A stretch of 64,000 bases of DNA from Paenibacillus puerhi (GTDB lineage: Bacteria > Bacillota > Bacilli > Paenibacillales > NBRC-103111): NCBI RefSeq assembly GCF_009846885.1, contig NZ_WUWM01000018.1, positions 80,907 to 144,906 of the forward strand, written 5' to 3'. Each line of letters opens with the position of its first letter. The stretch's first letter is position 1. This document shows, in pieces, positions 34,606 to 42,920 of the stretch. The notes under the pieces are model-generated. The model searched no databases, was not told the origin of the DNA, and worked only from the letters and a program-made list of their open reading frames with translations. Both the position numbers and the translations under genes were made by a program.

Positions 34606-35569
34606 GATTCTGATCGATAACCGCGACGGCAACGTATGGGATGTGTCTGACTTGACCGAGGAGCTGACCTGGAAAACAAGCCGGATCGCCAAGCCGTCAA
34701 GTGTGGATCTGACCCTGATCCAGGGAGCCTTGTACCAAAGTTCCGCCTTCAAGCTGGAGCCTGGCGCCATCGTGCGCATCAGGCGGGGAGAGACGCCGGT
34801 TTTCTATGGCTATGTGTTCGCAATCGAGCAAAGCACGACGGAGCAAGTGAAGCTGACGGCCTACGATCAGCTGCGGTATTGGCTGGGAAGCGATACGTAT
34901 GTGTTTGCCAACGTAACGGCGACGGAGGTGATCAAGCGGATTGCCGGAGATTTGGGCATGAGGACGGGCGAGCTTCAGGATACGAAGTACGTGATTCCCT
35001 CGATGGTCGAGGACGGTCAGAAGCTGCTGGACATCGCGCTCAAGGCGCTGGACCTCACGCTGATCGCGGGGCAGGGCAACTATATGCTATATGACGATTT
35101 CGGAGCGCTGACGCTGCGGGATATGAACGTGCTGAAGCTGTTCTTCTCGATCGGCGACGGGAGCCTGCTCTACGACTACAGCTACAAGCGTTCCATCGAC
35201 GAGGAGACGTATAACCGGGTCAAGCTGGTGCGGGACAATAAGGAAACGCAATCCCGCGATGTGTACATCGAGCAGGACAGCGCCAATATGGCGAAGTGGG
35301 GCAGGCTTCAGTTGTACCACAAGGCGGACGACAACATGAACGAGGCTCAGCTCGTGGAGCTGCTCGGCAATCTGATGGCCCGGCACAACCGGGAGCAGCG
35401 GACGCTTAGTCTGGATGCGCTGGGAGATATCCGGGTGCGTGCCGGTTATTATGTGTTCATTTTCCTCGCGGAGCTTGGTTTGGAAAAGCCGTTCCTGGTG
35501 GAAGAATGTACGCATAAATTCGCAGGCGGCGAGCACACGATGAATCTGGAATTGAAGGTGATAGCATGA
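34598..35569 (+). CDS. xkdQ: Baseplate hub protein (XkdQ, gp27/GPD-like)
   Basis: 323 residues matching XkdQ: MFEILIDNRDGNVWDVSDLTEELTWKTSRIAKPSSVDL and the GPD-like fold pattern with KLTAYDQLRYWLGSDTYVF. Forms the trimeric hub that connects tube and spike. Embedded in an unbroken overlap chain (xkdP-Q-R-S-T), which implies one transcript and coupled translation. Confidence 0.9.
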   Translation: MFEILIDNRDGNVWDVSDLTEELTWKTSRIAKPSSVDLTLIQGALYQSSAFKLEPGAIVRIRRGETPVFYGYVFAIEQSTTEQVKLTAYDQLRYWLGSDTYVFANVTATEVIKRIAGDLGMRTGELQDTKYVIPSMVEDGQKLLDIALKALDLTLIAGQGNYMLYDDFGALTLRDMNVLKLFFSIGDGSLLYDYSYKRSIDEETYNRVKLVRDNKETQSRDVYIEQDSANMAKWGRLQLYHKADDNMNEAQLVELLGNLMARHNREQRTLSLDALGDIRVRAGYYVFIFLAELGLEKPFLVEECTHKFAGGEHTMNLELKVIA

Positions 35570-35874
35570 GCGTAAGCCGAATGCTGGATGTAATCAAGAA
35601 AGCAAGCCTGGGCGCCGTCGATGCGGGTCAGCCGGTCGCGGTGCTGTTCGGCACGGTGGTCAGCGTCGATCCGCTCGAGGTGAGCGTGGACGAACGATTT
35701 CGCCTCCCGGAGGAGCTGCTGCTGGTGCCCGAGGGCATGCGCAGACAGGAGCTGTCGCTGGCCGGGCAAACCTTGGTGATCCGCGAGGGATTGTATGCGG
35801 GGGATCGGCTGCTGCTGCTGAGGCTGCAAGGCGGGGGGCAGTTCGTCGTGCTGGATCGGATGGTGTCGCCATGA
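35566..35874 (+). CDS. xkdR: DUF2577 baseplate protein (XkdR-like)
   Basis: 102 residues, DUF2577: VIKKASLGAVDAGQPVAVLFGTVVSVDPLEVSVDERFRLP. This OB-fold-like beta protein probably serves as central spike or hub adaptor. ATGA overlaps on both sides. Confidence 0.88.
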   Translation: MSVSRMLDVIKKASLGAVDAGQPVAVLFGTVVSVDPLEVSVDERFRLPEELLLVPEGMRRQELSLAGQTLVIREGLYAGDRLLLLRLQGGGQFVVLDRMVSP

Positions 35875-36284
35875 TCCCGCAGGGCGGTGTGTTACACGGA
35901 GACGTGACGCTGCGCCGGGTGAAGCATCCGAGTCGTACGTACGCGCTTGACTTGCCGGGACTCGGGGCGGAGACCGGCCTGATTGACGGTCGCGAAGCTG
36001 TGCGGCAGATGGTATTTAAAATACTCAATACCGAAAGATTTGACCATGCGATCTACAGCTTCGACTACGGGAGCGAGTTCAGGTCTCTGCTCGGCGGGGA
36101 CCCGCTGCTCGTCCGTTCCGAGCTGACCAGGCGGATCAAGGAAGCTTTGCTGCAGGATGACCGGGTGCGCGCTATTGAGGATATGCGTATCGTGCTGAGG
36201 GACAATCAGGCGGAGGTGTCTTTCACGGTAGTGTCGGATTACGGCAGCCTGGGAATAACGAAAGAGGTGACGAGACTTGTATGA
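35871..36284 (+). CDS. xkdS: DUF2634/gp25-like baseplate wedge protein (XkdS)
   Basis: 137 residues. The gp25 core is clear (KILNTERFDHAIYSFDYGSE, then LRDNQAEVSFTVVSDYG). In contractile systems gp25 forms the inner wedge that triggers sheath assembly. The codons for MVFKI (36009-36023) are unusually AT-rich and create an exact copy of the 16-mer operator found in front of the control module. Confidence 0.9.
   Translation: MIPQGGVLHGDVTLRRVKHPSRTYALDLPGLGAETGLIDGREAVRQMVFKILNTERFDHAIYSFDYGSEFRSLLGGDPLLVRSELTRRIKEALLQDDRVRAIEDMRIVLRDNQAEVSFTVVSDYGSLGITKEVTRLV
36009..36024. promoter_or_regulatory. Operator copy 3 (16-mer) inside xkdS
   Basis: Exact match to the 16-mer at 17157 and 17337, palindromic core GTATTTaAAATAC, located within a conserved gp25 motif. 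Read in frame as ATG GTA TTT AAA ATA C, codons unlike the GC-rich neighbours. May be an intragenic repressor site. Confidence 0.55.
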
Positions 36285-37314
36285 ACAGCAAACCTATGAA
36301 GCGATTCTGCGGCGAATGCTGGACCGGGTGCCTGCCGACGTAGATAAGCGTCAGGGGAGTATGATCTTCGATGCGCTGGCTCCCGCCGCCGCCGAGCTGG
36401 CCCAGGCATATATCGACCTAGAGGGTAATCTGAAGCTCGGCTTCGCCGGAACCTCGAGCGGGGAGTGGCTGGAGCGGCGTACGGAAGAGCGCGGCGTCGT
36501 ACGCCGGGCCGCGACTAAGGCGGTCAGAAGCGGAACGTTCAATGTAGCGGTCGGCGCGGGAGCCAGGTTTTATGCAGGCGGTATGTTTTTCAAGGCGCTG
36601 GAGGCAGGCACGCATGTACGGCTGGAGGCGGAGCTTCCGGGTACGGCGGGCAATATGCCTCTCGGCGCGATGCAGCCGGTGGAGCTTGTGCCCGGACTTA
36701 GAACGGCGATGCTGGGGGCGGTGCTGATCCCAGGCGAAGAGGCGGAGAGCGACGGCGCGCTGCTGCAGCGCTACAAGCAGCAGACGATGCGGCCGGCAAC
36801 GAGCGGGAACAAGTCCCATTACCTGGAATGGGCGGGTGAAGTTCCCGGGGTGGGTGCGGCTAAAGTATTTCCGCTATGGGACGGACCGGGGACGGTGAAG
36901 GTTGTCGTCGTCGATGCGACGTATGCCCCGGCCTCACCCGTACTGGTACAAGAGGTGCAGCAATATATCGATCCGGGGCAAACTGGGGCGGGCGAGGGGA
37001 AAGCGCCGATCGGCGCGGCGGTCACTGTGGTCAGCGCTGCAGCCAAGCCGGTTGGGGTGGCAGCGACGGTCGTACTGGCCCAAGGCTATACGCTTCAGCA
37101 GGTGACGGCGGCCTTTTCGACATCAATGGCAGCTTTTCTGAAGGAGATTGCTTTCGCGGACTCCTATGTTTCCATCGCCCGGGTAGGCACACTGCTGCTG
37201 GAGACGCCGGGTGTTGTCGATTATAGCGCACTCAAGCTGAACGGCGGGTCCGGGAACGTAGCGCTGTCCGTGGAAGAAATTCCGGTACCCGGCACTATGA
37301 GTCTGGGGGTGTAA
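36277..37314 (+). CDS. xkdT: Baseplate J-like protein (XkdT, gp47-like)
   Basis: 345 residues from a TTG at 36277 with GAGGTG upstream; overlaps xkdS by 8 bases. Baseplate J motifs: RVPADVDKRQGSMIFDALAPAAAELAQAYIDLE and SGEWLERRTEERGVVRRAAT. Part of the baseplate wedge ring. It is followed not by xkdU directly but by a fibre gene. Confidence 0.92.
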   Translation: MYEQQTYEAILRRMLDRVPADVDKRQGSMIFDALAPAAAELAQAYIDLEGNLKLGFAGTSSGEWLERRTEERGVVRRAATKAVRSGTFNVAVGAGARFYAGGMFFKALEAGTHVRLEAELPGTAGNMPLGAMQPVELVPGLRTAMLGAVLIPGEEAESDGALLQRYKQQTMRPATSGNKSHYLEWAGEVPGVGAAKVFPLWDGPGTVKVVVVDATYAPASPVLVQEVQQYIDPGQTGAGEGKAPIGAAVTVVSAAAKPVGVAATVVLAQGYTLQQVTAAFSTSMAAFLKEIAFADSYVSIARVGTLLLETPGVVDYSALKLNGGSGNVALSVEEIPVPGTMSLGV

Positions 37315-37317
37315 GGC

Positions 37318-39255
37318 ATGGCTTATCCAAATGGAATTGACCGGTTCAGCGACAAGCTGAATAAGCGCGGCGACGGCGGGATTTATGTGATCGAGGAGGA
37401 GCTCAGGACTGTTAATGGTAGGTATGAGGGCCCGCTCGCTCACGACAACATCGTTAACAGCAGCATTCAGGTGTATACCGGGCCGCGGTTTACAGGGGAA
37501 CAGGTGTTGAACGTTGTCATCTCCGTACCTGCGGAAATGCCTTGGCGGCGTGAACTGCGGGCGTTCAGTACGGCCCCGGCGATCTATGTCACGTACGAGA
37601 CGCCGGGGGACACCGTGGAGGCTGACGATGTTAATGTACTTCAGTCGGGGCTAACTGCGACTCAGACCGAGTTGGAACGTTACAAGGAAGCTAACGACTC
37701 CAGGGTTCTGTCTGCGGAAGACCGGCTGACGGCTGTCGAGAGCACCAAGGCCAATAAGACGTATGTCGATACCCAATTGACGACCAAAGCCGACAAAACG
37801 ACGACTTACACCAAAGCCGAAACCGATCAGCGTATTCAAGCGGTTGTCGGTGCAGCCCCAGCTGCTTTGGATACGCTGCAGGAGCTTGGCGCCGCCTTGA
37901 ATAACGACCCTAACTTTGCGGCTACGATCACCACGCAGTTGGCGGCCAAGGTAGACAAGGTGACGGGCAAGCAGCTGAGCACGGAGGATTACACGACAGC
38001 GGAGAAGTCGAAGCTGGCCGGAGTGGCGGCCGGAGCGAATGCATATGTGCATCCGTCGAGTCACCCGCCGTCGATCATCGCGCAGGATGCGAGCAATCGG
38101 TTCGTCACCGACGCGGAGAAGGCGTCGTGGAGCGCTAAGGCGTCGACGGCTGGGGCGACGGCTAGCGTGAGCGGGCTGATGAGCGCAGCGGACAAGGCGA
38201 AGCTGGACGGCGTTGCGGTGGGAGCGAATGCGTATGTGCATCCGTCGAGCCATCCGCCGTCGATCATCGAACAGGATGCGAGCAACCGGTTCGTCACGGA
38301 CGCGGAGAAGGCGGCGTGGAACGCTAAGGCGTCGACGGCTGCGGCGACGGCTAGTGTGAGCGGGCTGATGAGCGCAGCGGATAAGGCGAAGCTGGATGGC
38401 GTTGCGGCGGGAGCGAATGCGTATGTTCATCCTGGCGGCGACGGTAATCTGCACGTGCCGGTGACGGGCACGACGAGCGGCGGCAAGGTGCTGAAGGCGG
38501 GCGCAGCGGCGGGCAGCGTGGCGTGGGGCGTGGTGGACTGGACGGAGCTGACGGGTAAGCCGTCTTCGTATGCATCAGCGGCTCACACGCATGCGGCGGA
38601 TGAAGTGACGGAAAGCGCTACGAAGCGGTTCGTCACGGACGCGGAGAAGGCGGCGTGGACGGCGAAGGCATCGACGGCCGCGGCGACGGCTAGCGTGAGC
38701 GGGCTGATGAGCGCAGCGGATAAGGCGAAGCTGGATGGCATTGCGGCGGGAGCGAATGCGTATGTGCATCCCGGCGGTGACGGTAATCTGCACGTGCCGG
38801 TGACGGGCACGACGAACGGCGGTAAGGTGCTGAAGGCAGGCGCAACGGCGGGCAGCGCCGCGTGGGGTGTGGTGGATTGGACGGAGCTAACGGGTAAACC
38901 TGCGTCTTTTGCTCCGGCCGCTCACGAGCATGCTCGATTACAGCGCACGGATGATCGGACTATCAAGCCTGCTGGCACAGCGAAAGGATTTCTTGGCCTG
39001 TACTTTACATCGCTAGGCGGATTGAATGGCGCTTCCGGCGATTCCCAATATCAGGACATGGTCGTGCTGAATACACACACCGATCCAAGCGGAGGTAAGG
39101 TAAACGCGCTCGTTTTCGATAAAAACACCATGAAAATAGGACACTACCAGGCTGCACAGGGTGACGGGACGTGGGGTACGCCGAGAGAACTCGCTTACGC
39201 GGCCAATGTGATGCCCAAAGGGCCGCTCACCTGGAATCAGCTGAAGGGGGTGTAG
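37318..39255 (+). CDS. Tail fibre / receptor-binding protein 1 with internal repeats
   Basis: 645 residues. Residues about 1-105 form an N-terminal attachment region (RFSDKLNKRGDGGIYVIEEE), then a helical linker (LTATQTELERYKEAND) and a repeat region at about 227-532: units of GLMSAADKAKLDGVAAGANA followed by YVHPSSHPPSII or YVHPGGDGNLHVPVTG, and EKAAWNAKASTAAATASVS. The last 110 residues (GFLGLYFTSLGGLNGASGDS) are unique and may hold the receptor-binding tip. Repeats are almost identical at DNA level. The gene sits between xkdT and the xkdU-like gene, an unusual place for a fibre. Confidence 0.85.
   Translation: MAYPNGIDRFSDKLNKRGDGGIYVIEEELRTVNGRYEGPLAHDNIVNSSIQVYTGPRFTGEQVLNVVISVPAEMPWRRELRAFSTAPAIYVTYETPGDTVEADDVNVLQSGLTATQTELERYKEANDSRVLSAEDRLTAVESTKANKTYVDTQLTTKADKTTTYTKAETDQRIQAVVGAAPAALDTLQELGAALNNDPNFAATITTQLAAKVDKVTGKQLSTEDYTTAEKSKLAGVAAGANAYVHPSSHPPSIIAQDASNRFVTDAEKASWSAKASTAGATASVSGLMSAADKAKLDGVAVGANAYVHPSSHPPSIIEQDASNRFVTDAEKAAWNAKASTAAATASVSGLMSAADKAKLDGVAAGANAYVHPGGDGNLHVPVTGTTSGGKVLKAGAAAGSVAWGVVDWTELTGKPSSYASAAHTHAADEVTESATKRFVTDAEKAAWTAKASTAAATASVSGLMSAADKAKLDGIAAGANAYVHPGGDGNLHVPVTGTTNGGKVLKAGATAGSAAWGVVDWTELTGKPASFAPAAHEHARLQRTDDRTIKPAGTAKGFLGLYFTSLGGLNGASGDSQYQDMVVLNTHTDPSGGKVNALVFDKNTMKIGHYQAAQGDGTWGTPRELAYAANVMPKGPLTWNQLKGV
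37997..38915 (+). repeat. Near-identical in-frame repeats of fibre 1
   Basis: Units beginning near 38010, 38150, 38335 and 38675 share long nearly identical stretches around GTGAGCGGGCTGATGAGC. Two longer modules (38417-38565 and 38757-38915) repeat the YVHPGGDGNLHVPVTG to WTELTGKP block. All are multiples of three. Confidence 0.8.
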
Positions 39256-39258
39256 CCG

Positions 39259-39876
39259 GTGGCCTATGGACAAATGCTGTACCGTACGTTGCAGTTCGGT
39301 GAAGAAGCAACTGATCGAGATGAAGCTCTCGAATTCAAACGAGATTTAATGGCCTACCTGCCGGACTACTACAAGGACAGCCACCAGATGAATGCGCTGC
39401 AAGCTACTGCGGGAGAGGAAGTAAGTGAATTCCGCTATCGCGTCGACGAGCAGTTGGACCAGCTGTTTTTGGATACGGCCACGTGGGGACTCGTCCTTTG
39501 GGAATCGGAGCTCGGCTTAGATACTGAGCGTACTCAATCTTACGAGTGGCGTAGGGAAATGCTTCGCGCCAAGCTGCGCGGGACGGGCACGACCACGAGA
39601 CAGATGATCATCGAGGCGGCTGCGGCCTTCTCAGGCGGAGAGGTTGATGTCGCAGACCACCCGGAGGAGGCGCGATTCGAGATTCATTTTATAGGCGTGA
39701 AGGGAATTCCGGCGAATATGGCAGGGTTCATTCGACTGCTCGAAGAGATCAAGCCGGCGCACCTGAGCTATTCGTTCGAATACACGTATTCCGTCTGGAA
39801 TGCGTTGAAACAGCTGACTTGGCAGCAGGCCCAGTCCAAGACATGGGCTCAATTACGAACATTTACAGGAGTGTGA
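39259..39876 (+). CDS. xkdU: DUF2313/YmfQ-like baseplate protein (XkdU)
   Basis: 205 residues from a GTG at 39259 with GGGGGTG upstream. YmfQ/XkdU pattern: DLMAYLPDYYKDSHQMNALQ, WESELGLDTERTQSYEWRREMLRAKLRGTGTTT. Tail protein I-like, joining fibres to the baseplate. In PBSX xkdU directly follows xkdT; here a fibre gene separates them. Confidence 0.88.
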   Translation: MAYGQMLYRTLQFGEEATDRDEALEFKRDLMAYLPDYYKDSHQMNALQATAGEEVSEFRYRVDEQLDQLFLDTATWGLVLWESELGLDTERTQSYEWRREMLRAKLRGTGTTTRQMIIEAAAAFSGGEVDVADHPEEARFEIHFIGVKGIPANMAGFIRLLEEIKPAHLSYSFEYTYSVWNALKQLTWQQAQSKTWAQLRTFTGV

Positions 39877-39880
39877 GGGC

Positions 39881-41350
39881 ATGCAAACAACACCCAACTT
39901 AGGCTTGAAAAAACCGGAGGGCACCGATGTCGTCGATATTGCAGATCTTAATGGCAATATGAACGTGCTGGACGCCGAGGTTGTGAAGAAAGCCTCTACG
40001 ACAACGGACGGACGCATGAGCAAGGAGGATTTCACGAAGCTGGCCGGCATCGCGGCGGGGGCGAATAATTATGTGCATCCGGCTACGCATCCGGCGTCTG
40101 TCATTGTACAGGATGCGAGCAACCGGTTTGTGACCGATGCGGAGAAGGCGGGGTGGAATGCTAAAGCGTCGACTGCTGTTGCGACTACGAGTGCGAATGG
40201 GCTTATGTCGGCAGGGGATAAGGGTAAGCTGGATAGTGCGGTGCCTACCAAGACGACGGCGGAAATTACGTACTATGTAAGGACGGACGGCAACGACAAC
40301 AATGCGGGGACAGCCAATACAGCAGCTGGCGCATTTAGGACGATCCAGAAGGCAGTAAACTCCGTCCCACAAATCGTAAATCATACTGTCACAATTAATG
40401 TTGCGGCGGGGACATATTCAGAAGATGTTATCCTACGAAATTTTATTACTGGTGATGTATTTAATGGTTTTATTTTAAAGGCAGCAAATAATAATCAAAA
40501 TGCTACTAATGTAAACTCAATAACGTTTAAATATTGCACTGGGCGTGTTGAAGCATCAGGATTTACGGCAACAACAAATAGCCAAGAGGGATTTATTGCA
40601 CTTTATACGCGAATGTCTGTTTTCACTAATTGCTTTGTTGCTGCACCGTCAGCTTCTGCAGGTATTGCCCTTGTATCATCCGTTGGGAGGGTGCAAGGAG
40701 GAGCAGTCTCCAACCGACAAGTTGGCATTATTTCGAACTATTACAGCCATCTATATGTGCAAGATGTAGAAGGATCAGGAAACGAAATAGGAATTTATGC
40801 GGCTACTGGCGCTATTTTATGCCCGGGTGGGATAATGCCGAGTGCTACAACACAAGAATTTGTTATGCAAGGTGGTGCGATATTCCCTCTAAATGGCGTC
40901 ATTAATCCTTGGGGAGATAATACGCATTCTCAACGTTCACATGCTAGAGCAGGCCGCAACGCATCATTGTCATTAGCAAACAACAGTTGGACTAAAGTGG
41001 TGTTTGATACAGAGTGGGATGATCAACTAAACGAATATGACCCAACAACCGGACGATTTACTGCGGCTGTAGCAGGAATATATGCTATCGACGCTCGCAT
41101 TTTGATTACAGCCATGCCTTCCACGTCGGTAATGTATGCGGCAATATATCGCAACAACATTCAAGAACAAGCAAACATCGTGCATACATCTATCGGCAAT
41201 GCTGATGCAAGTGTATTTGTTAGCGGGCAAGTTGAGTTGGCTGCGGGCGACTATATCGAAGTTTTTGTACTGCAGTTTTCAGGCGGCACTAGGTCAGTTC
41301 CTCCAAGCTTGCCTACTTACACGAATTTACAAGTAACACGGATTGCGTAG
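39881..41350 (+). CDS. Tail fibre / receptor-binding protein 2 (beta-helix and C1q-like tip)
   Basis: 489 residues. Residues 1-120 are an attachment region sharing the fibre-1 repeat theme (KLAGIAAGANNYVHPATHPA, then NRFVTDAEKAGWNAKAST). A right-handed beta-helix follows (YYVRTDGNDNNAGTANTAAG onward), and the C-terminal 135 residues (SWTKVVFDTEWDDQLNEYDP, then TGRFTAAVAGIYAIDARILI) look like a C1q/TNF-type jelly roll. From about 40380 to 41345 the DNA is distinctly AT-richer than the GC-rich tail genes, indicating a separately acquired receptor-binding portion. Confidence 0.85.
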   Translation: MQTTPNLGLKKPEGTDVVDIADLNGNMNVLDAEVVKKASTTTDGRMSKEDFTKLAGIAAGANNYVHPATHPASVIVQDASNRFVTDAEKAGWNAKASTAVATTSANGLMSAGDKGKLDSAVPTKTTAEITYYVRTDGNDNNAGTANTAAGAFRTIQKAVNSVPQIVNHTVTINVAAGTYSEDVILRNFITGDVFNGFILKAANNNQNATNVNSITFKYCTGRVEASGFTATTNSQEGFIALYTRMSVFTNCFVAAPSASAGIALVSSVGRVQGGAVSNRQVGIISNYYSHLYVQDVEGSGNEIGIYAATGAILCPGGIMPSATTQEFVMQGGAIFPLNGVINPWGDNTHSQRSHARAGRNASLSLANNSWTKVVFDTEWDDQLNEYDPTTGRFTAAVAGIYAIDARILITAMPSTSVMYAAIYRNNIQEQANIVHTSIGNADASVFVSGQVELAAGDYIEVFVLQFSGGTRSVPPSLPTYTNLQVTRIA

Positions 41351-41455
41351 TAGTCGGGAGCAATTCCAAGAAATATTGCACAAAACTATTGTTATAGGCT
41401 TTGATGATGGGAAAACTCCCTACGCCCGGCCGGGCCGAGCAGAAAGGACAAAACG

Positions 41456-41752
41456 ATGTTAATAGACGAGACGAAACAACTCTCTGAGCAACTCACCGGA
41501 GTCCGGCTCGACCTGGCCCGGCTGGAGACGAAGCTCGATGCTATCAAGGACTTGACCAAGAAGGTCGAGGAAGTGGACGACCGGGCCAAGGAGGCGCTGC
41601 AAAGCACCCGCTCAGCCCACAAGCGGCTGGACAGCCTCAAGGCGGATGAGATCAAGGAGCTCGCCGAGAATCAGACGTGGCTGTGGCGGACCGTCATGGC
41701 TGCGCTGATCGCCGGGCTGATCAATTTGCTGTGGAAGGGAGTCGGGTCGTAG
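41456..41752 (+). CDS. xhlA: XhlA-type holin-associated protein
   Basis: 98 residues: an N-terminal coiled coil (LSEQLTGVRLDLARLETKLD through AHKRLDSLKADEIKEL) and one C-terminal membrane helix (TVMAALIAGLINLLW). This is the haemolysin XhlA layout; in PBSX XhlA and the holin XhlB together permit lysis. AGAAAGGACAAAACG precedes the ATG. Followed after one base by the holin gene. Confidence 0.85.
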   Translation: MLIDETKQLSEQLTGVRLDLARLETKLDAIKDLTKKVEEVDDRAKEALQSTRSAHKRLDSLKADEIKELAENQTWLWRTVMAALIAGLINLLWKGVGS

Positions 41753-41753
41753 C

Positions 41754-42134
41754 ATGGAACAAGCATTTTTTACCTGGGAGGCGCTGTCCGCGATGGGCGG
41801 CGCCTCTTTGCTTACTTTCTTCATCGTGCAGTATACGAAGGGGCTGATCGAACGCTTCTTCCCGTGGCCGACCGATTATTATGCGGTGATGGTCGCCTTC
41901 GGCGTACTGCTGATAGCGCAGCTGGCTGTAGGAGCAGATGGAACGGACTGGCGGCTGTATGCGCTGACGTTTGCCAACGCCTTCCTGGTCTCCGCTGCTG
42001 CGGCCCAGATGCAAAGCAAGTCGCTGCACCCACCGGGAGCTTCGGAGTCTATACTCGCGACGGCTTCACCGGTGCCAAAGCGCGGAGGGCCACAGCCCTC
42101 CTCATCGCCCTCGCTTGATGCTCGCAGTGAATGA
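41754..42134 (+). CDS. Holin-like membrane protein
   Basis: 126 residues with three predicted membrane segments (SAMGGASLLTFFIVQYTKGL, YYAVMVAFGVLLIAQLAVG, and RLYALTFANAFLVSAAAA) and a hydrophilic Ser/Pro-rich tail. Position between xhlA and an endolysin supports a holin role: timed membrane permeabilisation for lysis and particle release. Confidence 0.75.
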   Translation: MEQAFFTWEALSAMGGASLLTFFIVQYTKGLIERFFPWPTDYYAVMVAFGVLLIAQLAVGADGTDWRLYALTFANAFLVSAAAAQMQSKSLHPPGASESILATASPVPKRGGPQPSSSPSLDARSE

Positions 42135-42197
42135 AGCGCAGCCGATCCAAACAGTACGCTCTACCTAACCCTACTCCATCAGAAAGGAGCCACACTC

Positions 42198-42920
42198 ATG
42201 AACCTCACACCCCAAGCTTTTATCGCGATCATTGCACCGTTCGCCGTCAAGCTCCGCGCCGAAGGCTCGCCGATCTTCCCCTCCGTCCGTATCGCGCAGG
42301 CGATGCTGGAAACCGGCTGCAGGCTGCACAGTTGGAATAATCTTGTCGGGCTGAAGGCGGGCAGCGGCCTGCCCAATGCGTACTGGAACGGCCGCACCGT
42401 CTCCACAAAGACGTGGGAGGTGTATGACGGGGTCCGTCACGACGGCGTGACGGCCAACTGGCGCGCCTACGCTACCATCGAAGATGGCTTCCGCGATCAG
42501 GACCTGCTGTTTCTGGCACAGCGGTATACGCGCGTCAGGCAAGCGGCTTCGCCCCAGGCGCAGACGGCTATGCTGCTCGCCTGCGGCTACGCCACCGACC
42601 CGCGCTACGCGGACAAGCTGAACGGCCTCATAGCCGCTCATCGGCTAGAGGAGTACGACCGGCAGCCCCTCGCAACGAACAGACCCGATCATTCCAACGA
42701 CCCCGACTCAGAAAAGGAGGATGTAGTGATGTCCCAACCGATGAAGCTCGAGCCCTGGCAGTGGGAGATGCTGTATGAGGTGCTGGGGAAGGCGTACAAT
42801 GAGAACCGGCTCGACTGGAGCTGGCTTCAGAAGATCAAGGACCGGACGATGACCGTAACGGAGCTTATCTTTATCAACACCGTGCTGGACGGACGGCTGG
42901 ATCGCAAGATAGAAGTGTAG
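42198..42920 (+). CDS. Endolysin, GH73-type glucosaminidase with C-terminal binding domain
   Basis: 240 residues. The N-terminal 155 residues are a FlgJ/GH73-like N-acetylglucosaminidase: IFPSVRIAQAMLETGCRLHS (Glu38 catalytic) and NNLVGLKAG. No signal peptide, so holin-dependent release is expected. A charged linker leads to a 63-residue C-terminal domain (PWQWEMLYEVLGKAYNENRL, then VTELIFINTVLDGRL) common in Firmicutes phage lysins. That domain has its own strong ribosome binding site and ATG. Last gene of the tail operon. Confidence 0.85.
   Translation: MNLTPQAFIAIIAPFAVKLRAEGSPIFPSVRIAQAMLETGCRLHSWNNLVGLKAGSGLPNAYWNGRTVSTKTWEVYDGVRHDGVTANWRAYATIEDGFRDQDLLFLAQRYTRVRQAASPQAQTAMLLACGYATDPRYADKLNGLIAAHRLEEYDRQPLATNRPDHSNDPDSEKEDVVMSQPMKLEPWQWEMLYEVLGKAYNENRLDWSWLQKIKDRTMTVTELIFINTVLDGRLDRKIEV
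42729..42920 (+). CDS. Possible separate C-terminal endolysin subunit from internal start
   Basis: AAAAGGAGG at 42712-42720 lies 8 bases before an in-frame ATG at 42729 within the endolysin gene, a better start than most in this window. It would yield a free 63-residue binding-domain subunit, as reported for several phage endolysins. Confidence 0.5.
   Translation: MSQPMKLEPWQWEMLYEVLGKAYNENRLDWSWLQKIKDRTMTVTELIFINTVLDGRLDRKIEV

Noticed and set aside
37997..38915. Regular repeats considered as a CRISPR array
   Set aside because: Repeats are long, in-frame, encode a protein ladder and lack unique spacers of constant length.
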